A stretch of DNA of 56,529 nt from Nafulsella turpanensis ZLM-10 (GTDB taxonomy: Bacteria; Bacteroidota; Bacteroidia; Cytophagales; Cyclobacteriaceae): positions 1 through 56,529 of the forward strand of contig NZ_ANNU01000054.1 of assembly GCF_000346615.1 (NCBI RefSeq), read 5' to 3'. The number at the start of each line of letters is the position of its first letter. The first letter of the stretch is position 1. Both the position numbers and the translations under genes were made by a program. The notes beneath the pieces are model-generated. The model saw only the letters and a program-made list of their open reading frames with translations. It had not been told where the DNA came from and made no database searches. Shown one piece after another: positions 16,054-24,278 of this stretch.

Positions 16054-17340
16054 TTAACTGTTCTTCCTGTTTTTCTTTTGAATAAGGTGAAAGAATTCGG
16101 CAGCTGCTTCAGGTAATTTTTCGAGCCGTACTTTCAGTATCTCCTCATGTTCCTTTCCTTTCATTTCATATACTGGCTCAGGGTACTGCTTAAAAGCTTT
16201 ATGAATTACCTCGTCGGTTAACTCTTCCTGAATTTCGCGGGCTGTTTCCACAAAATCAGCCAGTGGTACATCGGCCAGTATCATTACATCCTGTTTGGCA
16301 GACTGCTTCATTAAGCCTGAAACTTTTCCATAGTCTTTCCGGAAGGACTGAAACTTTTTATTCAGCAGCAATGCCAGGTGACTAAGGGCACCCTCATTAA
16401 AAGTGTAAAAGGCATTATCGCGATCGACCGGAATGGGCTCAAATATTTCCTCGCCACCTTTTTCTACCAGTGCCCATTCCCACTGGCCCTCGTGGCGGTC
16501 CCAATCGCTGATGAGCATATCAAAAAGGCGCGACTTCAGGTACAGCTGTTCATCAATCGGCACCTCGTCCTTTTTCCTGATTTCCATCATTTCATCAAAC
16601 TCCACCACCTCTTCCGGCTCTCCAAATTCTTCACTTCCTTCCCATGAAGAGTCTAAATCGGCCTCGAGGTAGGCCAGTCGCCCTGCCATTCTTTCATTGT
16701 ACTTTCCGTATTCTTCATTATAAGGGACAAAATACAATTTTGGCTCTACATGATGAATATCAATGGCTTCGGATAATACCGGCACTACCAGGGAAGCGTA
16801 AGGATTCATGGCGGCCACCTGGTCGCGGAACATAAAGCGCAGAAAGGTAGGCCTGAGTAACTTTGGCAATGCATTCTTCTGGTCCTTATTCATTGAACGA
16901 AGTTCCCACTCCCTTCCTGCCGAATCGGCCAGGTCGATGGAAATCGTCTGGTTACTGCCTCCAACACCCACCGGCTCCAGCCCTCCTTTTGCCTTTTCAT
17001 AGTCAAAAACTGCGGCCGTTACAGGTGTCGTCCACATACCGCGATTCTTCTCTCCCAGGAAAAAAGTAAAGAATTTACCTCTGTCATAATATTCCCCGGG
17101 CACAAGGGTTACAGAATCGCCCAGCGTTTCGGCCCGGTACAACTCCATTGCCTCCTCCAGACGTTTTTCATCTGAAAAAGCATTTCTTTCTTTAAAATTA
17201 GTTGTGTTGGGTATTACAAGTGCTAATACAATTAATCCACCTAAAAAATATTCCATAAATTGTTTTACTGTTTCTTTCTTCATCCATACCTTACTTTCCT
17301 GCTTCCTCCGCCTGTTTTCTATTCCATAAACTTTAGGCAT
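16054..17340 (-). CDS. Membrane-anchored atypical kinase-fold protein (FAM20/HipA-like motifs)
   Basis: 428 residues; Met20 (17283) is an equally good start, as it directly precedes the membrane helix (31-44). The remaining part faces the periplasm if this helix is a signal anchor. The blocks GGLEPVGVGGSNQTISI, REWELRSMNKDQ, NPYASLVVPVLS, then SDWDRHEGQWEWA (278-290) and VDRDNAF (305-311), are those of a domain I know from long Bacteroidota proteins with an N-terminal calcineurin-type phosphatase. DWDRHEGQW and DRDNAF parallel the catalytic D-RH--N/Q and metal-binding Asp of FAM20, HipA and PI4K-like kinases; this mapping is inference. It is divergent from a metallophosphatase gene. Confidence 0.6.
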   Translation of the reverse strand: MPKVYGIENRRRKQESKVWMKKETVKQFMEYFLGGLIVLALVIPNTTNFKERNAFSDEKRLEEAMELYRAETLGDSVTLVPGEYYDRGKFFTFFLGEKNRGMWTTPVTAAVFDYEKAKGGLEPVGVGGSNQTISIDLADSAGREWELRSMNKDQKNALPKLLRPTFLRFMFRDQVAAMNPYASLVVPVLSEAIDIHHVEPKLYFVPYNEEYGKYNERMAGRLAYLEADLDSSWEGSEEFGEPEEVVEFDEMMEIRKKDEVPIDEQLYLKSRLFDMLISDWDRHEGQWEWALVEKGGEEIFEPIPVDRDNAFYTFNEGALSHLALLLNKKFQSFRKDYGKVSGLMKQSAKQDVMILADVPLADFVETAREIQEELTDEVIHKAFKQYPEPVYEMKGKEHEEILKVRLEKLPEAAAEFFHLIQKKNRKNS

Positions 17341-17459
17341 TTATAATAGTTTTAACCCTTACCTGCCTCTCCGGGGATAACATAAAACCAAACACTCCTC
17401 CGGCAGCCTACCCTGTGTAGGCAAAAGCAGGCTCCTGTTACCCAAGAGCGCATTTAAAA

Positions 17460-18311
17460 ATGAAGAAAGTTTATAAGAAATGGATGATGGGTGCCTCCCT
17501 GGCAGGCGCCGGACTTGTATTGCTCGATGCTTTACTGCTGGAAAAGTACTTCTTTGAAACCAGACACTACGATATCGGCAATAAAAAAGCAAAGGATAAA
17601 GTCAGGCTTATATTAATTACCGATCTCCATTTCAGGCATACACTATGGCCACAATACGAAAAACTGGCCGAGGAAATTAACAGCCACGAACCAGACCTGA
17701 TCATGATTACCGGCGATACCCTCGACAGCGATGGAGATACCAGCCCGGCGGCCAAATTCCTGAGCCTGCTTAAAGAAGAAACTCCTAAAGTAGCCATTCC
17801 CGGAAACCACGACCACAAGGCTGACAAAGACCTCCGGGAGCTAAAAAAAACTTACGAAAGCCACCATTGCGATTTCCTGATCAATGAGTCGAAGACTTAC
17901 CAGCTAAAGGGTAACAGAATAATGATTACGGGAGTGGATGACTTTATTGAAGGAGAAGGACGATTTGCGGAGGCCGTGGAAGAAGTAGGCCGGGAAGAAC
18001 ATCACCTCCTGCTGGTGCACAGTCCTCTGCAGCACGAAGTGGTTAAAAAAAAGGTTCAGTTTATCAATAAATTGAGGGAAGAGAAGGACCGGTTAAACAT
18101 ATCGTATGCTTTTGCCGGCCATAACCATGGCGGGCAGGTACGGTTTCTTAATTTCGTTCCGGTACTCCCGGTAAAATCAGGTGACTATGTAAACGGCTGG
18201 TACAATAAAGAAAAGCCCTTTTTATATGTTTCCAAAGGTTTTGGCACCTCTACACTTCCTTTCCGCTTTATGGCTAGGTCCGAAATGACCGTTCTGGACT
18301 ATTACCTCTAA
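17460..18311 (+). CDS. YkuE-type metallophosphoesterase, membrane anchored
   Basis: A 283-residue calcineurin-like phosphoesterase. An N-terminal hydrophobic stretch (8-27) serves as signal anchor. The metal-binding motifs appear in order: LITDLHF, ITGDTLDS, IPGNHDH, LLLVHSPL and FAGHNHGGQV. The YkuE subfamily is linked to phospholipid or lipid-phosphate hydrolysis; the substrate here is unknown. It is transcribed away from the kinase-like gene, with only 119 bases between their starts, so a shared regulatory region is likely. Confidence 0.9.
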   Translation: MKKVYKKWMMGASLAGAGLVLLDALLLEKYFFETRHYDIGNKKAKDKVRLILITDLHFRHTLWPQYEKLAEEINSHEPDLIMITGDTLDSDGDTSPAAKFLSLLKEETPKVAIPGNHDHKADKDLRELKKTYESHHCDFLINESKTYQLKGNRIMITGVDDFIEGEGRFAEAVEEVGREEHHLLLVHSPLQHEVVKKKVQFINKLREEKDRLNISYAFAGHNHGGQVRFLNFVPVLPVKSGDYVNGWYNKEKPFLYVSKGFGTSTLPFRFMARSEMTVLDYYL

Positions 18312-18531
18312 ACAAAATACCCTTTCAGGGGCTGAAGAAGCCGTACACCTCCACCTCCAGCGCAACGGTTTTCCCTGCAGGATGCCCGCCATGAACCCTC
18401 CGTATACTTCACGAAAGTGACTGAAAATCAGCCCATAAATACTCAACAATAGTCAAACATTCCCACAGCAGACCCTGTTCAGTAAGGTAAACTCATCCTC
18501 AGCGTTTTTTTAACCTTAAAACAATTTTTAT

Positions 18532-19488
18532 ATGTTTTACCACGTAAAAGAGTTGCAGTTTAATGCACGGGTTTCCAAGCCAGACCCAAAGTTTGCCAGC
18601 ATGCTGCTCGAACAGTTTGGCGGCCCTAACGGAGAATTAAAAGCTGCCCTGCAGTACTTTACTCAGTCCTTTGCAGCAAAGCAGCCACACCCCGATAAGT
18701 ATGATATGCTGATGGATATTGCCACAGAGGAGTTTAGCCACCTCGAAATTGTGGGAGCAACTATTCAGATGCTACTGGATGGTGTAACCGGTGAATTGAA
18801 GAACGTAGCGGACAAGTCCGAAATTATGACCCTGCTGGACGGAAAAGCGAACAAGGAAGCCATGATCCACGAAGCTATGGTAAACCCGCAGTTCCTGGCA
18901 GTAAGTGGCGGTGGCCCGCAGCTTCGGGATAGCCAGGGCAACCCATGGACGGCCAACTATGTAAATGCCAATGGCGATTTAACCGTTGACCTGCGCTCAA
19001 ACATGGCCGCGGAGTCGAGAGCTAAAATTGTGTATGAATACCTGCTAAACTTTACAGATGACCCTTATGTAAGAGAAACGCTCAAGTTCCTGATGACCCG
19101 CGAGGTGGCTCACTTCCAGATGTTCGAGGCAGCCCTGGAAACCATACAGCCAAACTTTCCTCCGGGAGTACGCCAGAGCGATCCGCGCTATAGCAATACA
19201 TACTTCAACATGTCGAGTGGTGCAGAAGCAAGGGGGCCATGGAATGAAGGCAAGAGCCCCATGCTGGGTGAAACATGGCAGTATGTCGAAGACCCAATTA
19301 AGCATGTAATCGACAGCAATGGCATGTTGGATCATAAACCTACAGGCACCGATCGCACCATGGAAAGCGCTGAAGAGAAGACCAAGGAAATCAGCAAAAT
19401 GAGAAGCGAGAAAATTCGGGCGGCTATTCCAAAAGGTGAAAACCAGTGGAGCAAGTATCCGGAGAGCAGGACTGCTAAACAAAAGTAA
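18532..19488 (+). CDS. Manganese catalase
   Basis: A 318-residue non-haem dimanganese catalase that breaks down H2O2 in the cytosol. The di-Mn ligands are visible on the four-helix bundle: Glu in GELKAALQYF, EEFSHLE, and later TREVAHFQMFEAALE. The start MFYHVKELQFNARV is standard. Its first neighbour downstream, 21 bases away, is a FrnE-like DsbA, which supports an oxidative stress operon. The 220-base upstream gap has no clear TAnnTTTG box or riboswitch. Confidence 0.95.
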   Translation: MFYHVKELQFNARVSKPDPKFASMLLEQFGGPNGELKAALQYFTQSFAAKQPHPDKYDMLMDIATEEFSHLEIVGATIQMLLDGVTGELKNVADKSEIMTLLDGKANKEAMIHEAMVNPQFLAVSGGGPQLRDSQGNPWTANYVNANGDLTVDLRSNMAAESRAKIVYEYLLNFTDDPYVRETLKFLMTREVAHFQMFEAALETIQPNFPPGVRQSDPRYSNTYFNMSSGAEARGPWNEGKSPMLGETWQYVEDPIKHVIDSNGMLDHKPTGTDRTMESAEEKTKEISKMRSEKIRAAIPKGENQWSKYPESRTAKQK

Positions 19489-19509
19489 TGGCAGTGCTCT
19501 TATTAGTGC

Positions 19510-20304
19510 ATGAATAATGCGCAATCAATAAGAGAAAATATAGAAAATGAGCAGGAGGATCTGGTGGAGATAACATACTACACCGATCCTCTTTGTTGTT
19601 GGAGCTGGGCCTTTGAGCCACAATGGCGCAGGCTCAGGTTCGAATTTGCCGGAAAAATAAGATGGCGGTACCGCATGGGCGGTTTACTGCCCGACTGGAA
19701 CACCTATAACGATCCTCTCAATTCTGTTAGCCGCCCACTACAGATGGGCCCCTTATGGATGGAAGCAAGACATATTTCGGGAATGCCAATCAAAGATACT
19801 GTGTGGCACCAAAATCCGCCCGAATCTTCTTTCCCGGCTTGTATTGCCGTAAAATGTGCTGGCTTACAATCGGCAGATGCTGCAGAGAGTTACCTGCGCC
19901 GCTGCCGGGAGGCAGTAATGCTGCATGGAAAGAATATTGCCAAACAGGAGGTACTATTAGAGATAGCCGATGAGCTGACCAAAGAGTACCCACATTTACT
20001 GGATCCCCGGCGTTTTAGGGAAGACTGGCAAACAGGAGCTGGAAAAGACACTTTCAGGGAAGATTTGCAGGCAGTACGTATCCACAACTTCGGGCGCTTC
20101 CCTACCCTTACCATTCAACAACCAGGAAAAGCAGGAGTCGTTATTGTAGGTTACCGGCCATACAGCGTACTTTTAGATGCCATTAAACAGGTAGCTCCTC
20201 AACTGGAACCTAGCCAAAAGTCCCCCACCGCCGAAGTGTACCGCAACTACTGGGGCAATGTCACAGAAAGAGAACTGGATGAAGCAGGGGCCACTGTCTC
20301 CTGA
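19510..20304 (+). CDS. FrnE-like DsbA-family protein with altered CxxC
   Basis: A 264-residue cytosolic thioredoxin-fold protein with a helical insertion, of the FrnE/DSBA oxidoreductase family. The usual DPxCPWC motif reads DPLCCWSWAF: Cys29 is present, but the resolving Cys position (32) is Ser, and an additional Cys30 sits beside Cys29. The C-terminal cis-Pro block FPTLTIQQPG and the VIVGYRPYSVL segment are standard. FrnE proteins in Deinococcus link to oxidative stress; here the gene follows Mn catalase by 21 bases. The protein may act in glutathione or bacillithiol-like monothiol chemistry, or as an adaptor (SpxH-like). Confidence 0.82.
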   Translation: MNNAQSIRENIENEQEDLVEITYYTDPLCCWSWAFEPQWRRLRFEFAGKIRWRYRMGGLLPDWNTYNDPLNSVSRPLQMGPLWMEARHISGMPIKDTVWHQNPPESSFPACIAVKCAGLQSADAAESYLRRCREAVMLHGKNIAKQEVLLEIADELTKEYPHLLDPRRFREDWQTGAGKDTFREDLQAVRIHNFGRFPTLTIQQPGKAGVVIVGYRPYSVLLDAIKQVAPQLEPSQKSPTAEVYRNYWGNVTERELDEAGATVS

Positions 20305-20384
20305 TAAGGCTGTTGAAACTTTAGGATAAGCAGAGGCAATACAGAATGTGAGCTACAACTGCTCCCGTGCCTCCAGGACTTTAA

Positions 20385-20579
20385 TCAGCCAATAATTTCT
20401 TTTACCCGCCCTACCTGTCCATCCTCCAGGCGAACTTTAATTCCATGCGGATGAGTAGCCGACTTTGTCAGGAGGTCCTTTACAACGCCCTCTGTCAGTT
20501 TACCGGTTCGCTGGTCTTCTTTCAACACAATTTTTACATGCATCCCTGGCTGTACATCTGTCCTGTTTTTGCCGTTCAT
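20385..20579 (-). CDS. ywbE: YwbE-family protein
   Basis: A 64-residue protein matching the YwbE (DUF2196) family over its whole length: VQPGMHVKIVLKEDQRTGKL, TEGVVKDLLTKSATHPHGIK and VRLEDGQVGRVKEI. Members are small beta-rich cytosolic proteins of unknown function. It stands alone on the minus strand, 80 bases past the convergent FrnE-like gene. Confidence 0.92.
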   Translation of the reverse strand: MNGKNRTDVQPGMHVKIVLKEDQRTGKLTEGVVKDLLTKSATHPHGIKVRLEDGQVGRVKEIIG

Positions 20580-20824
20580 AATGGTTCTTTTTTTAGTAAT
20601 TATTGAGTATCCATAACCCGCTGCGGGAGCTATGGTTTTGCCTGCCCTGCCGGTGCTTTATCCTTAAGTTTCAATAGGCTTAGCAGGAAAAGTCACGGAG
20701 AAATGGAAGAATGCTCTTTTACTCCCTTCTCACTGATTTCTTCCCAAAACAAAAAGGAGTAAAGCAGCCTTTATAAGGATTTGGAAAGAAATACTTATTT
20801 TGAAGCGGCAAGTAAGCAGTTCCT

Positions 20825-21856
20825 ATGGCTATTATCAGCAAGAAAAAGAAAATATACGCTATCAGCAAACACCTGCGGGCTTACCTGCAGGACCAGGACC
20901 GGGAGGTAGAACTATCGATTACCTACAAAGACCTGCTCCGCTTCGACAACTCCATTCCGCTCTACGATAAATTTGGTGCCGACACCCTTTGGGAAACCGT
21001 ATTTTACCCTCAGGACGATATGCAGGACATTTACCTGAGCCTAAAGAAAATTTATGCCCTCTTAAAGGCTGATGGAGATCTTTCAATCATGCAGCACCTC
21101 TACATCGATCGGATCGACCTCTGCGTGTATGGCAATACCAAACCATTTCGGGTACGAATTGTCAACAACATCAACGATAACTTCGACTATTTTTATATTA
21201 AGCAGGCCGATGCTTCGCGTATATATGGCCTGGAACTGGAACATCTGCTCTCGCCCAACCGCATCAACTATATCGTGCAGGACCATACGCTGATCGAAGA
21301 GCATATTGCCGGCATTCCGGGCGACCAGTTTATCCGCCGGCACCTGAAAGATAAAAGCCTGAACGAGATCAGGCTGGCAAAAGAGTTTGTTAAGTTTAAT
21401 GAGCGCTGCTTTTTGCGCTTGCTAGGCGATATGCACAGCAGCAATTTTGTAGTGGAGGTAACTCCGGATTTCGAGGAGGTACATTACCGGATAAGGGCGA
21501 TTGATTTTGACCAGCAGTCGTATGAGGGAAGGAAAGCCATTTATATGCCGCAGTATTTTAAGCAAAATAACCCACTGATTGAGTTAGGCATCCGCAATAT
21601 GACGCCAACAACGGTGCAGCAATACCAGAAGGAAGAGCGCTCCCTGATGGCTAACCGGATTATTTCAGCAAAAACGACTATCAGGAAATTATTACGGGCA
21701 ATGATGCATGATGATCTTGCACCGGAGGCTCATGTGGAGAAGCTTAAAAGCGACTTAGCGGCTCACCACCAGGAACCTACATTTTTACAATGCAAAAACA
21801 TGGGCGAAATCATGAAGACCAGCCTGTCATTGATTGTACAAAAGGTTAAATTATAA
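20825..21856 (+). CDS. Aminoglycoside-phosphotransferase-fold kinase-like protein
   Basis: A 343-residue cytosolic protein with no membrane segment. The C-terminal half shows the catalytic loop and metal motif of APH-like kinases: LLGDMHSSNFVV (Asp202, His204, Asn207) and AIDFDQ (Asp227). A convincing N-lobe Lys is not certain (candidates in YIKQA or VRIVNN). The first 130 residues are not like a standard kinase N-lobe. The substrate is unknown; small molecules or proteins are both possible. It overlaps convergently the 3' end of a 63-residue gene by six bases. Confidence 0.65.
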   Translation: MAIISKKKKIYAISKHLRAYLQDQDREVELSITYKDLLRFDNSIPLYDKFGADTLWETVFYPQDDMQDIYLSLKKIYALLKADGDLSIMQHLYIDRIDLCVYGNTKPFRVRIVNNINDNFDYFYIKQADASRIYGLELEHLLSPNRINYIVQDHTLIEEHIAGIPGDQFIRRHLKDKSLNEIRLAKEFVKFNERCFLRLLGDMHSSNFVVEVTPDFEEVHYRIRAIDFDQQSYEGRKAIYMPQYFKQNNPLIELGIRNMTPTTVQQYQKEERSLMANRIISAKTTIRKLLRAMMHDDLAPEAHVEKLKSDLAAHHQEPTFLQCKNMGEIMKTSLSLIVQKVKL

Positions 21857-22042
21857 GTAGTTTTTATAAATCTCCTGTGCCTTTTCAAAGGCATTATCGT
21901 CATTGAGGCCGGTCATATTGCGGGCATCCGAAAAAGGAAAGCCCGATTTACGTAATTTCAGGAACCGGCTGTAAGATTTTAATAGATGCAGCTGATCTCC
22001 CCGGTTCTGCTGCTCCATCACGATAGAGTGCGTATTCATCAT
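21851..22042 (-). CDS. Small hypothetical protein convergent with the kinase-like gene
   Basis: A 63-residue basic protein with no signal or membrane segment: it has a helical region (LLKSYSRFLKLRKSGFPF) and a second helix in NAFEKAQEIYKNYL. Its stop overlaps the kinase-like gene by six bases. Composition and the well-formed helices look like a genuine protein, but I recognise no family, and the tail overlap makes the assignment less sure. Confidence 0.5.
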   Translation of the reverse strand: MMNTHSIVMEQQNRGDQLHLLKSYSRFLKLRKSGFPFSDARNMTGLNDDNAFEKAQEIYKNYL

Positions 22043-22581
22043 TTTTTCCTCCAGCTAAAAAGTTGCAAACATGGTGGAAGGACTTATTAACATCCTTGTT
22101 CACAACTTCTACGCAATCCGTTGATAAATTGTTTATAACTTGTGACAAAAATAGCAGCAAAGCGCGGAATGACCTCTTCCAAAAGGTACCCTGTAATAAA
22201 ATAAAAAAACTTACAATCAGCTTAACATTGGCTGGCCCCCAGACTCCACTGTACAGAGCTGACAGTCAGGCAAAACAGATATTTGAACTACCCAGTCCGC
22301 TAAAATAAGACTGAGTAAAATTGAAAAAATGACACAAAACCGAAGTGGCATATTTGGCAAAAAGCACAAAAACCATCCACAAATGACATTTTAGCCTTAT
22401 TTTCATTATAATACAGCTATACCAAAAAGGTATTTTTCATATAAACTTTATACCTGTACTCCGGGAGCCGCACTTATCTTAATACATGGTGAATAATTTA
22501 ATCAATACCATCTGTAGCTACAGGAAATCATAAAGCGCTACATCTTTCCGGAACAGGTTGAAAAAAAAATTTAATTTTTTT
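22043..22581. other. AT-rich intergenic stretch (539 bp)
   Basis: It contains no convincing gene. The 40 bases next to 22582 are almost only A and T, as in a weak termination region for crtY. Confidence 0.5.
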
Positions 22582-23742
22582 TTAAAATTCCGACTGTAAC
22601 TCAAAAAAGCTCCTGATGAATAACGCCCTGGGTACAGAATTCATGATTTTAAGCTCTTCGCCAAAATGAGTTTCTTCATCCAAAAATTTCAGAATCCGGG
22701 ATGGAGGATTATTCCTGAACAACTCACTAAAAATACGCTCACTTTCCGCCCCCTGCCGGCCCATAATATTCAGCAACATGGCATCGTACAGCTTGTGGCG
22801 CCTGCTGCTCCTCACCTTTGCATAAGGAGGCTGGCCCTGCACCAATTGTTCAGCCAGGGCTTTGCAATGTTGCTGTATCCGTAAAAACGTATAACCGGTT
22901 GAAGGTTTTGAAGCCCCGCCTGCCGTCCCGATATTGATAAGCCGCTCACCCTGCCGGGCAGGAAAGTCGTATGTAGTCATGGGAATAATACCCCACTCCT
23001 CATCCAGCACCTCAAACCCTTTCAGCTTTAGCACCTGCCGGAGGTAATGCTCCAGCGCCGCCTCATACTCGCTAGTCTTCAGCAAATCTTTCGAAAAAAG
23101 AGTATACTCCACCAGGGCCCGGTCGGGAGCATGTGGAATAACATACATAAAGCGCATTTGCCTGTGCTGAGGGGTACGAAAATCGAATAGACGGACCTGC
23201 TGTGGATTAAAAACCGGCCGTGGAGTTTTCACCAGCCAGCCTTTAAAATGCTGCTGCAGGTATAGGCCCTGCTGCTGCAATACCTGCGCCTTTACTTTTT
23301 TGGCCGAAAAAATGCTGTTGAACACCCACGGAGCTTCGTAAACATCCTGCTCCGTCTGCACAATGGCTGTTTCTGCTCCTGCCTGGATGCTCTTTACCAC
23401 TTCCTGCCGGAAATGGAAATTTGGTAAAACCGCGAGCGACTTCCTTACAAAATCATAAAACCGCCTTCCTTCCAGCACCCGGTATTGATAGGGCGCCAAA
23501 TCCAATACCTCCCGATAATGCCGGCTAATAAACTCTGCTTTATCAAATTGCCACGAAACGATACCATCAAAAGGCGTAGACTCCTTACTCCAGAAGCCCC
23601 AGGTGCGGTCGTTCTGGTCTTTAGGCTCCTTATCGAGCAGCAAAACTGAAAACTGACGGCCCGTTTCCGACTGACTCAGGTACCAGGCAAGGCTCAGGCC
23701 GGCCGCCCCACTTCCGGCAATAATGATGTCGTACTGCTGCAT
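22582..23742 (-). CDS. crtY: Lycopene beta-cyclase, CrtY type
   Basis: A 386-residue FAD-dependent cyclase converting lycopene into beta-carotene. The N-terminal dinucleotide fold is YDIIIAGSGAAGLSLAW; DRTWGFW follows as the family's hallmark, with later MTTYDFP and the INIGTAGGASKPSTGYTFLR block typical of CrtY/CrtL. No other carotenoid gene (crtB, crtI, crtZ) is in the window. It is preceded by a perfect dyad (23752-23780), and its trxA neighbour is on the same strand 154 bases upstream. Confidence 0.93.
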   Translation of the reverse strand: MQQYDIIIAGSGAAGLSLAWYLSQSETGRQFSVLLLDKEPKDQNDRTWGFWSKESTPFDGIVSWQFDKAEFISRHYREVLDLAPYQYRVLEGRRFYDFVRKSLAVLPNFHFRQEVVKSIQAGAETAIVQTEQDVYEAPWVFNSIFSAKKVKAQVLQQQGLYLQQHFKGWLVKTPRPVFNPQQVRLFDFRTPQHRQMRFMYVIPHAPDRALVEYTLFSKDLLKTSEYEAALEHYLRQVLKLKGFEVLDEEWGIIPMTTYDFPARQGERLINIGTAGGASKPSTGYTFLRIQQHCKALAEQLVQGQPPYAKVRSSRRHKLYDAMLLNIMGRQGAESERIFSELFRNNPPSRILKFLDEETHFGEELKIMNSVPRALFIRSFFELQSEF

Positions 23743-23751
23743 TCAGTTGAA

Positions 23752-23780
23752 TTTTTCCGAAGGTAGAGGCTTCGGAAAAA
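23752..23780 (-). promoter_or_regulatory. Perfect 11-bp dyad in front of crtY
   Basis: TTTTTCCGAAG and CTTCGGAAAAA are perfect inverted copies separated by seven bases (GTAGAGG on plus). The dyad ends nine bases before the crtY start codon. No T-tract follows on either strand, so it is not a standard terminator. It could be an operator or a hairpin in the leader that blocks or exposes the start. Confidence 0.5.
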
Positions 23781-23896
23781 ATAAACAAGTATTTAAATGT
23801 GCAGCCAGATATACTGCTGCTTAAACAGTAGCCACAAAAGCTAAACCATAAACCACCGAAAGGCTTTAAGAGAACGGAGGAACCAGTGAGGCTCCC

Positions 23897-24205
23897 CTAT
23901 ACATACTCTTCAATTACCTGCCGGAGCTGCCGGGCCTGCATAACACCCGACTTCCGCCACTTCAACTTCCCCTCCTGAAAAAGCATGAGCGTAGGCACTC
24001 CGCGCACCCCATATTTTGCCGCCAGCGGACCATTTTTATCTACATCAATCTTAATAATAGCCGCCTTATCGCCTATCTGCTCTTTAAGCTCTGCTAAAAT
24101 GGGTGGCATCATTTTGCAGGGACCACACCAGGTTGCAAAAAAATCAACCAGCACCGGCTTCTCTCCCTTTATTAATTCCTGAAAACTTTTTTTCTGACTC
24201 ATCAC
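23897..24205 (-). CDS. trxA: Thioredoxin
   Basis: A 102-residue cytosolic thioredoxin: [19 protein letters not shown] with the WCGPC active site, [16 protein letters not shown], and cis-Pro in GVPTLMLF. It reduces protein disulfides using thioredoxin reductase. The start MMSQKK can be at either Met. It is divergent from the GAF-PAS kinase with 73 bases between. Confidence 0.95.
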   Translation of the reverse strand: MMSQKKSFQELIKGEKPVLVDFFATWCGPCKMMPPILAELKEQIGDKAAIIKIDVDKNGPLAAKYGVRGVPTLMLFQEGKLKWRKSGVMQARQLRQVIEEYV

Positions 24206-24278
24206 TGTTCTGCTTCTTTAAAACTCATGCTATACAATAGGCCTCAATATCCCTCTTCCTCCTGATAACATTTCCTCA

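Noticed and set aside
18312-18531. Possible Mn riboswitch (yybP-ykoY) in front of the Mn catalase
   Set aside because: The hallmark conserved loops are not present; only a short hairpin-free leader is seen.
22063-22308. An 81-codon plus-strand frame after the small convergent gene
   Set aside because: Composition looks random, and there is no start context or neighbour.
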